Shown: positions 9,678 to 19,263 of the stretch, one piece after another
Layout of the letters: each line of letters begins with the position of its first letter
Numbering within the stretch: position 1 is the first letter of the stretch
From: a bacterium
Lineage (GTDB): Bacteria > Zhuqueibacterota > Zhuqueibacteria > Residuimicrobiales > Krinioviventaceae
DNA length: 64,000 nt
Direction: 5' to 3'
Assembly (NCBI GenBank): GCA_029561455.1
Contig: JAKQIY010000068.1
Span: 310,001 to 374,000, forward strand
Program-made: the position numbers and the translations under genes
Notes under the pieces: model-generated
The model's input: only the letters and a program-made list of their open reading frames with translations
The model's database searches: none
What the model was told of the DNA's origin: nothing

Positions 9678-10724
9678 CTAAAATCTTAATAAAAAGGTTA
9701 AATAATGATGATAAAAATTTTGCTTTTCCTTTTGCCAAAATTGAACACTATAATTAATGGCAAAATCATTATAACTGAAAGAATTATCGGTAGAAAAAAA
9801 CCAGTTTGTGTTTATCAAACCAAGTCCGAGTGAATATACATCAAGCTGCGAATCCTGCTCGCGATACATACCGGCGCGAATTGCCATAGCATCCATCGGC
9901 ACGGCTAATAATCCAATATGCAGTTCACGGGTATATTTTTTATTATCTTCGGAAACATTATAAGCATCAAGATTAAAGGAAATACTATTATAAGGTCTGA
10001 TATTAATGCCAATATTGATCGTTTCATCGATTATGCGGTTTTGTTCCAGCATATAGTGAGAGACGAGCGTTGGGAAATTATAATAGACAACACCGACGGA
10101 TACATGCGTATTAGGATTGATCTGAACGCCATACGAGGTTCCATGGGAACGCTTAATAGCGTCTTTTTCGCCGGCGCTGAATAAAAATCCCGAAGCGCCG
10201 ATAGCAACCTGATCAGCCAGTTTTAATTTTAGGGCAAGAACATCATAATTACAGTCCAGCACATATTTGCTCGTAAACATCTCGTCCATTTTTTGATCTG
10301 AGGACGTGAGCGAGTTTTGCAAAGGCTCAGTCAAGAGCAGGATAGCCGTGAAAGTCGGCAAGGAAAAGCCGATACCTTTAAAAACAATACCTGCATAATT
10401 TAACCAGTCAACGCCATCAAGATGTTTATTTGCGCTTAATTCATTCTTGTCCCGGACTAGTGCTACTGCGCCGGTTGGGTTGATAAAAAAAGCAAACCTG
10501 GGACTTTCCGGGTAACGGAAAAGGTCAAGAGACGCCGGGTTATAGATTGCGCCCGATAAACCAAAATTATCTGCAATACAAGCGCTGCCTGAGGCACGTA
10601 CCGGCGCCAGCACCGTGTTTGTCATATTATAGTAGTTATTATCGGCACAAGCATTTTTTATGAACATAATACTGCCTGATATTAATACCAGGTTAATAAA
10701 GGAATATAAAACCACTCTATTCAT
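9678..10724 (-). CDS. PorV/UPF0164-like outer membrane beta-barrel protein
   Basis: A 348-aa protein with a Sec signal (hydrophobic residues 6-22, cleavage near ACA-D). The N-terminal part contains APVRASGSACIADN and the YNPASL word, which match the G-A-R-x-x-G-M-G-G-A and N-P-A-x-L signature of PorV-type barrels in a degenerate form. Alternating hydrophobic strands continue to the terminal LTFLLRF, with an aromatic last residue as expected for BAM substrates. Function is unknown; it may be a divergent relative of the clearer PorV-like proteins at 20900 and 57901. Lnt starts 8 nt further along, so they are probably cotranscribed. Confidence 0.65.
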   Translation of the reverse strand: MNRVVLYSFINLVLISGSIMFIKNACADNNYYNMTNTVLAPVRASGSACIADNFGLSGAIYNPASLDLFRYPESPRFAFFINPTGAVALVRDKNELSANKHLDGVDWLNYAGIVFKGIGFSLPTFTAILLLTEPLQNSLTSSDQKMDEMFTSKYVLDCNYDVLALKLKLADQVAIGASGFLFSAGEKDAIKRSHGTSYGVQINPNTHVSVGVVYYNFPTLVSHYMLEQNRIIDETINIGINIRPYNSISFNLDAYNVSEDNKKYTRELHIGLLAVPMDAMAIRAGMYREQDSQLDVYSLGLGLINTNWFFSTDNSFSYNDFAINYSVQFWQKEKQNFYHHYLTFLLRF

Positions 10725-10732
10725 AAAGTCGA

Positions 10733-12298
10733 TTATTTTCGTTTAGCAATACTAAATATCAAAGCCGTCAATGTGACGATCAGCGTTATTAACGGCAAAA
10801 GGAATCTGTATTTTGCATAAAAAGTACAGGAAGAGGTTAAAGCGACTTCCTGCTCAATCAACGCTTGCTCAAAGAGCGCCGTCGACCGGCTGACATGTCC
10901 GTATTCATCAATAAAGCACGATACTCCGGTATTGGCGCAGCGGGCAACAGGAATACGGTTTTCAATCGCCCGGAATACCGCAATCTGCTGATGCTGATGC
11001 GGGGCCGACGTTTTTCCAAACCAGGCGTCGTTGGTAATAATGATCAAAATATTGGCGCCCATCCGGGTTAGTTTGGCAATATGATCGGGAAAAACTGATT
11101 CATAACAAATTGCCACTGCCGCCTGGTAAGCATTACCGTTATTTTTATCCAGGTACCAGGAGCGTGGATGAAAAGTAAATAACTTGTATTCACTGCCTTG
11201 AGAATAATCACCAACGCCGAGAGCCATGTCAAATAACAGGTTTTTCAAGACATTGAACGGAAAATAATTTTTATATGGTACCCGTTCGGAAAATGGCACC
11301 AGCAGCATTTTTGCATATTTTTGAATATAATCAAGATTTGCTTCAAAACCAAGCGCAGAGTTGTAATACCGGTAATCGCCATTATCATCATAATCAAAAT
11401 CGACCGAACCGGTTAACAGAGCAAGATTGGCGGTATCGGCAATCATTTTTACCCGCTCCAGGTAAAACATTTCATAGCGCAGATAAAAAGGGGTTGCGGT
11501 TTCCGGCCAGATCATCAGGTCAGGCTGACCTTTAATGGCGCTGTCGGCAAGGTCGGTATAAACCTTGAAATTACGATCATACAGATCTTTGTCCCATTTC
11601 TCAAATGGATCGATGTTTCCCTGCAATAGGGCAATTTTTATTTTTTCAGTACGTACACCGTTATCGGACATGCGGATAATACCATGCACAGCCGGCAGCA
11701 GAAATAAAATTCCAAGTATTATCGCTAAAACCGATCTCAATCGCGGCAACGACCACTTTTTCCACAAGAGAAAAATGGTACAATTAATACTAACCACCCA
11801 GAATGATACTCCAAAAACTGCCAGGTATTCAGCAAACTGGATGAACGGTAAATAATAGGATTGTGAATAACCAAGAAAATTCCAGGGAAAAGCGGTTTCA
11901 CCTGCAGATTGCAGGTATTCAACAGCAGTCCACAGGAAAGGAACGACCAGGTAGGCTTTAAATTGTAAACGGCGGTATAAAAAGGTATGTAAAAACGCAT
12001 AGAAACCCCAGAATAGGGGTAATACAAGTAACGCGCCGATCATTCCCGGTACAGTTACCCAGCCGATCCAGAATAGCGTAGCAATATCGGCAAACAATCC
12101 GCTAATATAACCCCAGCGAAATGCGCTAAAACCGTGTTTGTCTTCCAGCAATAAAAAGAACGGAATCAAAACAAAATACGCTAAAAATCCGGTTTTGAAT
12201 GGGGGAAACGATAAACCAAGCAACACGCCGGTCAGGATTCCAAGTAATAAGTTTCGTTTCATCAGGTTTGTTATTTCCGGAGAATTGCCGGTCAACAT
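10733..12298 (-). CDS. lnt: apolipoprotein N-acyltransferase
   Basis: A 521-aa inner-membrane enzyme that adds the third acyl chain to outer-membrane lipoproteins. About six to seven N-terminal membrane helices are followed by a periplasmic nitrilase-type domain and a last C-terminal helix. The catalytic triad is visible as Glu in WPETATPF, Lys in KMLLVPFSE and Cys in ICYES. Start: ATG at 12298; a second ATG (MKRNLLLG) 12 codons in is also possible. The presence of Lnt fits the many predicted lipoproteins in this window. Confidence 0.95.
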   Translation of the reverse strand: MLTGNSPEITNLMKRNLLLGILTGVLLGLSFPPFKTGFLAYFVLIPFFLLLEDKHGFSAFRWGYISGLFADIATLFWIGWVTVPGMIGALLVLPLFWGFYAFLHTFLYRRLQFKAYLVVPFLWTAVEYLQSAGETAFPWNFLGYSQSYYLPFIQFAEYLAVFGVSFWVVSINCTIFLLWKKWSLPRLRSVLAIILGILFLLPAVHGIIRMSDNGVRTEKIKIALLQGNIDPFEKWDKDLYDRNFKVYTDLADSAIKGQPDLMIWPETATPFYLRYEMFYLERVKMIADTANLALLTGSVDFDYDDNGDYRYYNSALGFEANLDYIQKYAKMLLVPFSERVPYKNYFPFNVLKNLLFDMALGVGDYSQGSEYKLFTFHPRSWYLDKNNGNAYQAAVAICYESVFPDHIAKLTRMGANILIIITNDAWFGKTSAPHQHQQIAVFRAIENRIPVARCANTGVSCFIDEYGHVSRSTALFEQALIEQEVALTSSCTFYAKYRFLLPLITLIVTLTALIFSIAKRK

Positions 12299-12653
12299 TC
12301 GGCAAATATCTGCAATAATTAAAACTTTCTAGTCAGATCGTGTAAATCATCAATATTATAACTGTTAATATTACAACAGATTATAGCTTGTTAACAACTA
12401 TCAATTTACGAAAAATTTGGTAAAATAAAAAACAGAAAAATAGAGCTAACCCCATTCCGGGTTTGTTGAAATACTTGTAACTATAAACTGCCGGTCTGTT
12501 TAAAAACCAGGCGTGGCAGATAAATTGTCGAATCTGATTGTGAAAGAACAAAGTACAAATTTTTATTACATTCACCCTTGCGCCAGGTTGTTCAGTGGTA
12601 CAAGGAGGTAACTTGAGTATTAAATATTGTACAACAGCACTTAAAATTATGAA
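12299..12653. promoter_or_regulatory. 355-bp AT-rich intergenic region upstream of lnt
   Basis: No convincing gene is present between lnt and ruvX. The region should hold the lnt promoter and the end of the ruvX transcript. It contains a perfect 10-nt palindrome TTGTTAACAA at 12388-12397, which could be an operator. A 64-codon minus-strand reading frame (12381-12575) has low-complexity hydrophobic content and no ribosome binding site. No GC-rich hairpin with a T-tract was found. Confidence 0.4.
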
Positions 12654-13169
12654 TCATTGTTCTCCATGCTTTCGTACAAAAGCAAGGCGATCCAGAAATG
12701 CCTGTAATAAAAAGGCGGCGGCAATCTGGTCGATACGATCCCGGTTTTGAGATGGTGATTTTCCCTGGGAAATGAGTGATTTTTGGGCGCTAACGGTTGT
12801 CCAGCGTTCATCCCAGTGCAATACCGGTATGGTAATTTTTTGTTGCAGCGCATTCGCGAAATCCCTGGCAGCCTGGGCGCTGTCACCATAGCTTCCATTC
12901 ATGTTTATTGGCATACCCACTACAATGGTAATAATTTCATTTTTTTTGCAAATTTCGACTAGTTCATTAACGCTTTTCTGAGCACCAGTATTATGTATAG
13001 TACATAATGAAGATGCCAGCATTTGCATGGGATCGCTCATGGCAACACCAATCCGTTGCTTGCCATAATCGATGCTTAATAACCGGCCCGGTGTTTTTAT
13101 GCCTGATAATGAAATAGCAGATTTAACAGAGTTTAACTGATTTTCATCATTCTTCAACTTTTTTTTCAC
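12654..13169 (-). CDS. ruvX: putative pre-16S rRNA nuclease / Holliday junction resolvase-like protein
   Basis: YqgF/RuvX family, RNase H-like fold. Motifs: LSIDYGKQRIGVAMSDP with the first catalytic Asp, VVGMPINMNG, and WDERWTTVSAQ with the second acidic site. The family acts in 5' maturation of 16S rRNA and has been proposed as a resolvase. The frame opens at a GTG at 13169 (171 aa), but a TTG four codons in (13157) has AGGTG about 9 nt upstream and may be the real start; either leaves an extra N-terminal tail of about 25 residues before the family's usual start. It overlaps the HU gene by 23 nt or less. Confidence 0.88.
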   Translation of the reverse strand: MKKKLKNDENQLNSVKSAISLSGIKTPGRLLSIDYGKQRIGVAMSDPMQMLASSLCTIHNTGAQKSVNELVEICKKNEIITIVVGMPINMNGSYGDSAQAARDFANALQQKITIPVLHWDERWTTVSAQKSLISQGKSPSQNRDRIDQIAAAFLLQAFLDRLAFVRKHGEQ

Positions 13170-13494
13170 CTTTTTTCAAAGGGGTTTTCAGCTTTTCTTT
13201 TAACAGCTTGCCAGCTTTGAAATGGGTTTTACGGCGGGCAGGAACATAAATTATTTCGCCGGTTTTCGGATTACGCGCTTTGGGTTTTGGCTTGGTTTTC
13301 TTTACTTCAAAAACGCCAAAATCGCGGATTTCAATACGGACTTCAGGATTCGCTTCAGTCATGAATTCACGCAAAGCCTGAAATACTCCGTCCACAACCT
13401 TTTCGGTCAAATAAATTTTTTCTCCAATGATCTTGGCCGTCCGTTTGGATACATCTTTTTTTGTGATCGTACTTTTTTCATTTTGCGCTGCCAT
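13147..13494 (-). CDS. HU-family DNA-binding protein with Lys-rich tail
   Basis: 115 aa, preceded by AAAGGAG. The HU/IHF fold is evident: N-terminal helix pair (KKDVSKRTAKIIGEKI), IEIRDFGVFEVKKTKPK and the DNA-binding arm ARNPKTGEIIYVPARRKTHFKAGK with the intercalating Pro. Compared with a standard 90-aa HU it has an extra basic N-terminus and a lysine-rich C-terminal extension (LKTPLKKGEKKVEE). It is a nucleoid architectural protein. The gene is first in a unit with ruvX, which overlaps its 3' end. A second, standard-length HU gene is at 29078-29353. Confidence 0.92.
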   Translation of the reverse strand: MAAQNEKSTITKKDVSKRTAKIIGEKIYLTEKVVDGVFQALREFMTEANPEVRIEIRDFGVFEVKKTKPKPKARNPKTGEIIYVPARRKTHFKAGKLLKEKLKTPLKKGEKKVEE

Positions 13495-13560
13495 TGGCTT
13501 GACTCCTTTATTTTTTTGTTATCTTTGTTTTTATGATAATAGAAAACGCCTGCCGCGACT

Positions 13561-15720
13561 TTATTCATTAAAGCGCTTTACTGAAATTACACCATCGATT
13601 CTATTTATACTGTTCATTACCCTTTTTAAATGATCGAGATCATACACTTCTATACTCAAAGTGCAGGTAATCAGCGAATCTTCTGCGGTCATTTTAATAC
13701 TTTTAATTATACAATCTGCCCTGGTGATCGTATCGGACAGATTCGGTAATAGATTATTTTTTCTTTCGCTCAAAATATTCAGCCCGGCCACAAAGCGATA
13801 ATTTTTGTCCACATCCCATGATACCTCAACAATCCGATCGGGATCCTGCATCAACTTGAGTAAATTCCGGCAATTATTGGTATGTAAAACAATGCCCCGG
13901 CCTCTGGTAACAATGCCGGTTATCGGTTCGCCGGGCACAGGGTTGCAGCACTTGCCAAAAGTGATCATTATATTATCAATGCCGGCAACTCGCACACCAT
14001 GACTGGATTTGCGCGCTTTTTCAATGATCCGTGAAAAAACATTCTTTTCAGGCTGTTCTTTCTTGTCTTCAGGAATGATACGACGTAAAATTGTATCAAT
14101 TTTTGTATCACCGCGGCCAATAGAGGCCAGCAGGTCTTTGTCATCCTTTAACTTCAATTTCTGCGCCAAGTCGGCCAGATCGATATTTTTCAGCTTTATA
14201 GAATATTTAAACAATGCTTTTGCCAGCATTTCTTCACCCAAAGCCACGCTGCTGTCAAACTTGGAATCACGCAGCCATTTTTTTATTTTGCTCCGGGCTT
14301 TGCTGGAATTAACAAATTTGAGCCAGTCTTCATTCGGACGCTGACTGGTCGAGGTGATAATTTCAACAGTATCACCATTTTTTAATTCATGGCTGAGCGG
14401 CACAATACGGCCATTCACTTTAGCAGCCAGGCAATGCAAACCGACATCCGTATGTACATTAAAAGCAAAATCAACCGTTGTGGAATGCAGCGGCAAACGG
14501 TGCAAATCGCCTTTTGGGGTAAAAACAAACACTTCATCCTGGAACAGATTGATTTTTAAATGTTCCATAAAAGACGATTTATCCGGTTCCTGGTCGTCAA
14601 AATCAAGCACCTGGCGCAGCCATACCAGGTGTTTATCAAAATCATCCTCGCGGGATTTGCCTTCTTTATATTTCCAATGGGCAGCAATGCCTTCTTCGGC
14701 GGTACGGTGCATTTGTTCCGTACGAATCTGAATTTCGAACTTTTTACCTTCCGGGCCCATCACGGTGGTATGGATGGACTGATAACCATTCGATTTCGGC
14801 GTTGCAATATAATCTTTAAACCGTTCATGCAAGGGATTGTAAAGAGAATGGACAATCCCAAGCGCATGATAACAATCTTCCAAAGTTTCCACGATAATCC
14901 GTATTGCTAACAGGTCATGTATTTCTTCAAAAGGCACACCGCGTTTATTGATTTTGTTATAAATACTGAAAAAATCTTTGGCCCTTCCTTCAAAACGGGC
15001 CCTGACATTGGCGTCGGCCAATGCCTTGCGAACAGGACTGGTTATCCGGCGAATAGCGTTTTCGCGTTCACGTTTGGTCGATTGTATCCGGTTAACCAGA
15101 TCCTTATATATTTCCGGTTCCAGATTTTTTAAAGACAAATCCTCCAACTCGGATTTGATACGCGCCAAACCTAACCGATGCGCCAGGGGCGCGTAAACAT
15201 CGCGGGTTTCAAGTGCTATTCGTTTGCGCTTTTCTTCCGGCAGGAACTCGATGGTTCGCATATTATGCAGCCGGTCGGCAAATTTTATCAAAATAACACG
15301 AATATCTTTTACCATCGAAAGCAGCATTTTACGGAAATTTTCCGCCTGCTGATCTTCCGTACCAAGTAATTTCAATTCAGAAATCTTGGTAACACCATCA
15401 ACAAGCTGGGCAATATTATTGCCAAACTCGCGTTTAATATCTTCTATGCTGCTCTTGGTATCTTCAACTACATCATGCAAAACACCTGCGGCAATCGTTT
15501 CCCAGTCCATTTTCAGACCGGTCAGTATTTTAACCACTTCGAGCGGATGTTCAAAATAGGGTTTGCCGGATATTCGTAACTGATCGCCGTGCGCATTAAA
15601 ACTATATTCAAAGGCTTTGCGTAACAAAGCAATGTCGGCGGTCTGGTCATAGCGCCGGATTCGCTGCAACAAACCCTCGAATACCTTTTGGTAATCATTA
15701 TGTATTTCCACCGCAGGCAC
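13561..15720 (-). CDS. bifunctional (p)ppGpp synthetase/hydrolase
   Basis: A 719-aa RelA/SpoT homologue controlling the stringent response. It has an N-terminal HD hydrolase domain with intact HDVVED at residues 82-87, so hydrolysis is expected. The synthetase domain follows, with FEIQIRTEQMHRTAEEG, and then TGS (about 385-450) and C-terminal ACT domains. Full length and domain order argue for a bifunctional Rel enzyme. The start is a GTG at 15720 supported by GAGG 6-7 nt upstream. It lies 15 nt downstream of dnaB. Confidence 0.95.
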   Translation of the reverse strand: MPAVEIHNDYQKVFEGLLQRIRRYDQTADIALLRKAFEYSFNAHGDQLRISGKPYFEHPLEVVKILTGLKMDWETIAAGVLHDVVEDTKSSIEDIKREFGNNIAQLVDGVTKISELKLLGTEDQQAENFRKMLLSMVKDIRVILIKFADRLHNMRTIEFLPEEKRKRIALETRDVYAPLAHRLGLARIKSELEDLSLKNLEPEIYKDLVNRIQSTKRERENAIRRITSPVRKALADANVRARFEGRAKDFFSIYNKINKRGVPFEEIHDLLAIRIIVETLEDCYHALGIVHSLYNPLHERFKDYIATPKSNGYQSIHTTVMGPEGKKFEIQIRTEQMHRTAEEGIAAHWKYKEGKSREDDFDKHLVWLRQVLDFDDQEPDKSSFMEHLKINLFQDEVFVFTPKGDLHRLPLHSTTVDFAFNVHTDVGLHCLAAKVNGRIVPLSHELKNGDTVEIITSTSQRPNEDWLKFVNSSKARSKIKKWLRDSKFDSSVALGEEMLAKALFKYSIKLKNIDLADLAQKLKLKDDKDLLASIGRGDTKIDTILRRIIPEDKKEQPEKNVFSRIIEKARKSSHGVRVAGIDNIMITFGKCCNPVPGEPITGIVTRGRGIVLHTNNCRNLLKLMQDPDRIVEVSWDVDKNYRFVAGLNILSERKNNLLPNLSDTITRADCIIKSIKMTAEDSLITCTLSIEVYDLDHLKRVMNSINRIDGVISVKRFNE

Positions 15721-15735
15721 GATAGACCTCGATCA

Positions 15736-17112
15736 TTAAAACGGATCGGCTGGAATAGCCGGGACTTCAATGCTATGCTGTAAATCCCGATCCGCAAATT
15801 GTACATAATCATTCAGGAATATCAGTTCAATCGTTCCAGTCGGACCATTCCTTTGTTTTGCTACAATAACTTCGGCAATTTTTTCCAGTTCCGGCTCGAC
15901 AATGCCATAAGCAGCCGGGCGGTAAATAAACATTACCACATCGGCGTCCTGCTCGATAGCGCCTGACTCGCGTAAATCGGACAACATTGGCCGCCGCTCG
16001 CCGCCGCGCGATTCAACTGCGCGGGAAAGCTGTGATAACGCCAGTACCGGTAAATCCAGTTCCTTGGCCAGGTTCTTCAAAGATTGCGAGATCATGGCAA
16101 TTTCTATTTGCCGGCTTTCCACCCTCCCTACTCCACGTAAAAGCTGTAAATAGTCAACTACCAGCAAACCAACCTTGTGCTCGATCTTGAGCCTTCTGGC
16201 CTTGGAACGCAATTCCATTATATTAATACCCGGCGTATCATCGATATAGATTGGCGCATCCGCCAGGTCGCCGGCAACCCGGCTTAAATTCTGCCACTGG
16301 TTATCCGGTAATTTGCCGTTGCGCACCTTGTGCGAATCGACGCGCGCTTCGGAACACAACATACGCATAACCAACTGGTACGAAGCCATTTCCAGGCTGA
16401 AAATACCGACCGGCACACCGCCTTTGATAGCGGCATGTCGGGCGATATTCAGAGCCAGGGCGGTTTTTCCCATCGATGGCCGCGCCGCCAGGATGAGTAA
16501 ATCCGAATTTTGCATACCGGATAATAAATTATCCAGTTCCTTAAAACCGGTGGGAACTCCGGTTATACCGCCTTCCATTTCGTGAAAGCCTTCGATCTTC
16601 TCCATGGTATAGTGCATAACCGGACCGATGTGAGAAAAATCTTTGCGGTTTTTATTTTCCGACAACGCAAAAATCCGCTGTTCGGCTTTATCAATAATAT
16701 TCACCGCTTCATCGCCGGCGGTGTAACATTCCTCCTGCACGGTGTTCGATACATTGATCAGCTTGCGCAGAATGGATTTATCCAATACAATTTTACAATA
16801 ATATTCAACATTGGCAGCAGATGGAATACGCTGGACCAGTTCCGTTAAATAGTAATTACCTCCTGCCGATTCAAGAGCATTCTGTTTTTCCAGTTCATTG
16901 GCCATAGTAAGAATATCCACCGGTTCATTTCGTTCATACAGCGAACGCCCGGCAAGAAAAATTTTTTTATGGGCTTCTTTATAAAAAGCCGTATCATCAA
17001 GCTTTTCCATAACTGTAGATAAAGCCTGGGCATCCATCATCATTCCGCCTAAAACCGCTATTTCGGCGTCTATGGATTGCGGCGGCATTCTTACTATCGG
17101 AACATCAGTCAT
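15736..17112 (-). CDS. dnaB: replicative DNA helicase DnaB
   Basis: A 458-aa hexameric helicase unwinding DNA at the replication fork. The N-terminal primase-interacting domain (MPPQSIDAEIAVLGGMM) is followed by the RecA-like ATPase with Walker A RPSMGKTALALNIA (about residue 210), Walker B LLVVDYLQLL, and the arginine-finger region LPVLALSQLSRAVESR. No intein or insertion is present and the length is normal. Its neighbours are the Rel gene and the UDG-like gene. Confidence 0.97.
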   Translation of the reverse strand: MTDVPIVRMPPQSIDAEIAVLGGMMMDAQALSTVMEKLDDTAFYKEAHKKIFLAGRSLYERNEPVDILTMANELEKQNALESAGGNYYLTELVQRIPSAANVEYYCKIVLDKSILRKLINVSNTVQEECYTAGDEAVNIIDKAEQRIFALSENKNRKDFSHIGPVMHYTMEKIEGFHEMEGGITGVPTGFKELDNLLSGMQNSDLLILAARPSMGKTALALNIARHAAIKGGVPVGIFSLEMASYQLVMRMLCSEARVDSHKVRNGKLPDNQWQNLSRVAGDLADAPIYIDDTPGINIMELRSKARRLKIEHKVGLLVVDYLQLLRGVGRVESRQIEIAMISQSLKNLAKELDLPVLALSQLSRAVESRGGERRPMLSDLRESGAIEQDADVVMFIYRPAAYGIVEPELEKIAEVIVAKQRNGPTGTIELIFLNDYVQFADRDLQHSIEVPAIPADPF

Positions 17113-17130
17113 AAATTCAATATGTTATAT

Positions 17131-17730
17131 TCAATTCACCTGCGTGCGATTATTATATAACCGCTGCAGCATTTTCATATCTTCCCAGGTTTCACGCTTT
17201 AACCGGGAATTATTTATTAATATTGCCGGGTGATGGGTAACAATGACATGCGCAGAGTTATAATCTTGAACTTTGCCGCGCATATTATCAACATCATCAC
17301 GGGATTTATATAATATTTGTCCGGCGGTTTTACCAAAACATAAAATAAATGCCGGATTTGCAGTTTGCAGGCGCTCAATTAATTGCGACGTAATACTTGC
17401 AACGCTTTGCGGCGTATCATCACCCTTGACCAGCAAGAACAGCAATACTTTATTTCGGTCAAAATCAACCGAGGCCAGGATTTTGGACAACAATTCACCG
17501 TTCTCGCTGTTCCAAAAAGCGTCTGGCTCGCTCTCTTCCGGCCGGGTTGTATCCAGCGCTACAGCTATTCCGGATTCCACGCTTCCGGAACAAATGACAG
17601 TATTTTTCTGTACCGGTGCAGGCGGACGCAGCGCTGTGCTCAAAGGTTCCCTGGAAACGACAAAATCGTCGCCATACAATTCAATTTCCTGTTCCAGGAA
17701 TTGCTGAACCTGGTCATTAATTATTGTCAT
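17131..17730 (-). CDS. degenerate uracil-DNA glycosylase superfamily protein
   Basis: A 199-aa protein resembling the C-terminal two thirds of family 4 uracil-DNA glycosylases. Recognisable words are ENGELLSKIL (cf. the GelL helix), LQTANPAFILCFGKTAGQILY, RGKVQDY, and the HP-containing motif VTHHPAIL followed by RLKRETWEDMKMLQRLY. The first catalytic motif (GEAPG-x-x-ED) cannot be found. The usual NVVKCRPP is replaced by LFLLVKGDDTP, and only two cysteines exist, so a 4Fe-4S cluster is unlikely. Activity on uracil is therefore doubtful; a DNA- or nucleotide-binding role or a relic are alternatives. It lies between coaBC and dnaB with 9- and 18-nt gaps. Confidence 0.7.
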   Translation of the reverse strand: MTIINDQVQQFLEQEIELYGDDFVVSREPLSTALRPPAPVQKNTVICSGSVESGIAVALDTTRPEESEPDAFWNSENGELLSKILASVDFDRNKVLLFLLVKGDDTPQSVASITSQLIERLQTANPAFILCFGKTAGQILYKSRDDVDNMRGKVQDYNSAHVIVTHHPAILINNSRLKRETWEDMKMLQRLYNNRTQVN

Positions 17731-17739
17731 TGCGCCGTT

Positions 17740-18939
17740 TCAACTTTGTTTTATTAATTTCAACACGTTATCAAGAATAATTTCCGCCACCTGGGTTTTG
17801 CTCATCAGTGGATAAACACTACCTGGGCCGGTTTTATCTAATAGTGTCACTTTATTGGTATCGGCCTGAAAAGCCGCGCCGGGTACATGTGGATTATTAA
17901 TCACAATAAAATCGCAATTCTTTTCTAATAGTTTATGTTGCGAATTTTCCAAATCATTATCCGTTTCCACAGAAAAACCAACATGTACGCGATTGCCCTT
18001 GTCTTTACCTGCGCGCGCCAGTATATCGGTATTGGCGACCAGCGGTATTGAATTCGTCAGCGCCTTTTTTTTCAGTTTGTGATCCGAGTACTGCGCCGGA
18101 CGGTAATCGCTTACTGCGGCAGCCATGATCAAAACATCACAGGTGTTTAACCGTTGCATTACTTCGTGTTCCATTTCCGCTGCAGTGCGAATCCGAACAA
18201 ATTCTACCGCGCCGGGTGGAGTTATAACAGTCGGGCCGGATACCAGGGTTACTTCAGCGCCGCGCAGACGCGCCTGCTCTGCCAGAGCATAGCCCATTTT
18301 ACCGGAAGAGCGGTTAGTCAAATAGCGCACCGGGTCGAGAGGCTCTTCGGTAGGGCCGGCAGTGATCAAAAACCGTTTTCCGGCAAGATCATATCTACCA
18401 TACAATACCCTTTTTACCGCGTCAATAATTTCTGCTTTATCTGCTAATCGACCTTCTCCCACTTCACCGCAGGCCAGTTCACCACTGCCAGGACGAACAA
18501 AAGTGTAACCATGGCGAACAAGTTTTTGCTGGTTTTCCTGGTAAATAGGGTTTTGATACATGGCCGTGTTCATGGCCGGGCAAATAATGATCGGAACTTG
18601 CGTTGCGGCAATTGTGGTTGTCAGAGCGTTATCGGCAATACCGGAAGCGAGTTTACCAATGGTATTATAGGTTGCCGGACAAACCAGCATAACATCAGCC
18701 CATCTCGCCCAGTCTATATGAACAGTATAAGAAACCGGATTTTCAGGAAACAGGTCGAGCAGTACAGAATTTTCCGTCAGAGTTTCAAAAGTTAATGGCG
18801 CCACGAATTTGGTCGCTTTACGGGTCATTATGACTCGCACCAGGGCGCCGGCCTTTTTAAATTCACGGATCAATTCCGCCGTTTTATAAACAGCAATACC
18901 GCCGCTTATACCGACCAGTATTTTTTTTTCAAAGAACAT
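17740..18939 (-). CDS. coaBC: bifunctional phosphopantothenoylcysteine decarboxylase / phosphopantothenate-cysteine ligase
   Basis: A 399-aa fusion acting in coenzyme A synthesis. The N-terminal flavoprotein CoaC half has GISGGIAVYK, the PAMNTAMYQNP active-site motif, and the Cys-containing clamp ACGEVGEGRL. The C-terminal CoaB half (about 185-399) has ITAGPTEEPLDPVRYLTN and SSGKMGYALAE, plus the lysine region KLKK. Length is standard. It follows rpoZ by 10 nt, an order (gmk-rpoZ-coaBC) widely conserved in bacteria. Confidence 0.96.
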   Translation of the reverse strand: MFFEKKILVGISGGIAVYKTAELIREFKKAGALVRVIMTRKATKFVAPLTFETLTENSVLLDLFPENPVSYTVHIDWARWADVMLVCPATYNTIGKLASGIADNALTTTIAATQVPIIICPAMNTAMYQNPIYQENQQKLVRHGYTFVRPGSGELACGEVGEGRLADKAEIIDAVKRVLYGRYDLAGKRFLITAGPTEEPLDPVRYLTNRSSGKMGYALAEQARLRGAEVTLVSGPTVITPPGAVEFVRIRTAAEMEHEVMQRLNTCDVLIMAAAVSDYRPAQYSDHKLKKKALTNSIPLVANTDILARAGKDKGNRVHVGFSVETDNDLENSQHKLLEKNCDFIVINNPHVPGAAFQADTNKVTLLDKTGPGSVYPLMSKTQVAEIILDNVLKLIKQS

Positions 18940-18949
18940 GCCGGTACTA

Positions 18950-19234
18950 TTATTCTTCTACCTGGTTTTCCACTCGTTCCAGTTTGCCTTCGATCATTTC
19001 CTGCAAGGCAATTGTTGTGGGTTTTGGTAATTTCAAAAACTGGCGCTCGACGATATCGGCATTAATTCCTTCATCGTCAAATTCTTCAGTCTGGGAGATC
19101 GCTTCCGCTTCATCATCCAGAATACGTTTTTGCAGTTCATTGATCTGTCGGGCGCGTCGTGCTACCATTACAATCGCTTCATAAATCGTTGATGCATTTT
19201 TTTCAATTTGTTCCAGAGGTAATGTTTCTGCCAT
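18950..19234 (-). CDS. rpoZ: DNA-directed RNA polymerase omega subunit
   Basis: 94 aa, with the Rpb6/omega core recognisable in NASTIYEAIVMVARRARQINE, which matches the N-terminal helix of omega that clamps beta-prime. An acidic linker (EAEAISQTEEFDDEG) and a second helical part (TIALQEMIEGKLERVE) follow. GGAGA lies upstream of the ATG. The assignment is strengthened by its place between gmk and coaBC. It stabilises the RNA polymerase core and, in some bacteria, helps bind ppGpp. Confidence 0.88.
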   Translation of the reverse strand: MAETLPLEQIEKNASTIYEAIVMVARRARQINELQKRILDDEAEAISQTEEFDDEGINADIVERQFLKLPKPTTIALQEMIEGKLERVENQVEE

Positions 19235-19263
19235 AAATTTTCTCCAAAATACACTCTATCATT

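Noticed and set aside
12381-12575. 64-codon minus-strand frame in the lnt-ruvX gap
   Set aside because: No ribosome binding site, no family resemblance, and low-complexity hydrophobic and aromatic content from AT-rich DNA.
12602-12740. Plus-strand AAGGAGG followed by TTG and a short frame
   Set aside because: Good ribosome binding site by chance, but the frame of about 44 codons runs antisense into ruvX and has no recognisable content.
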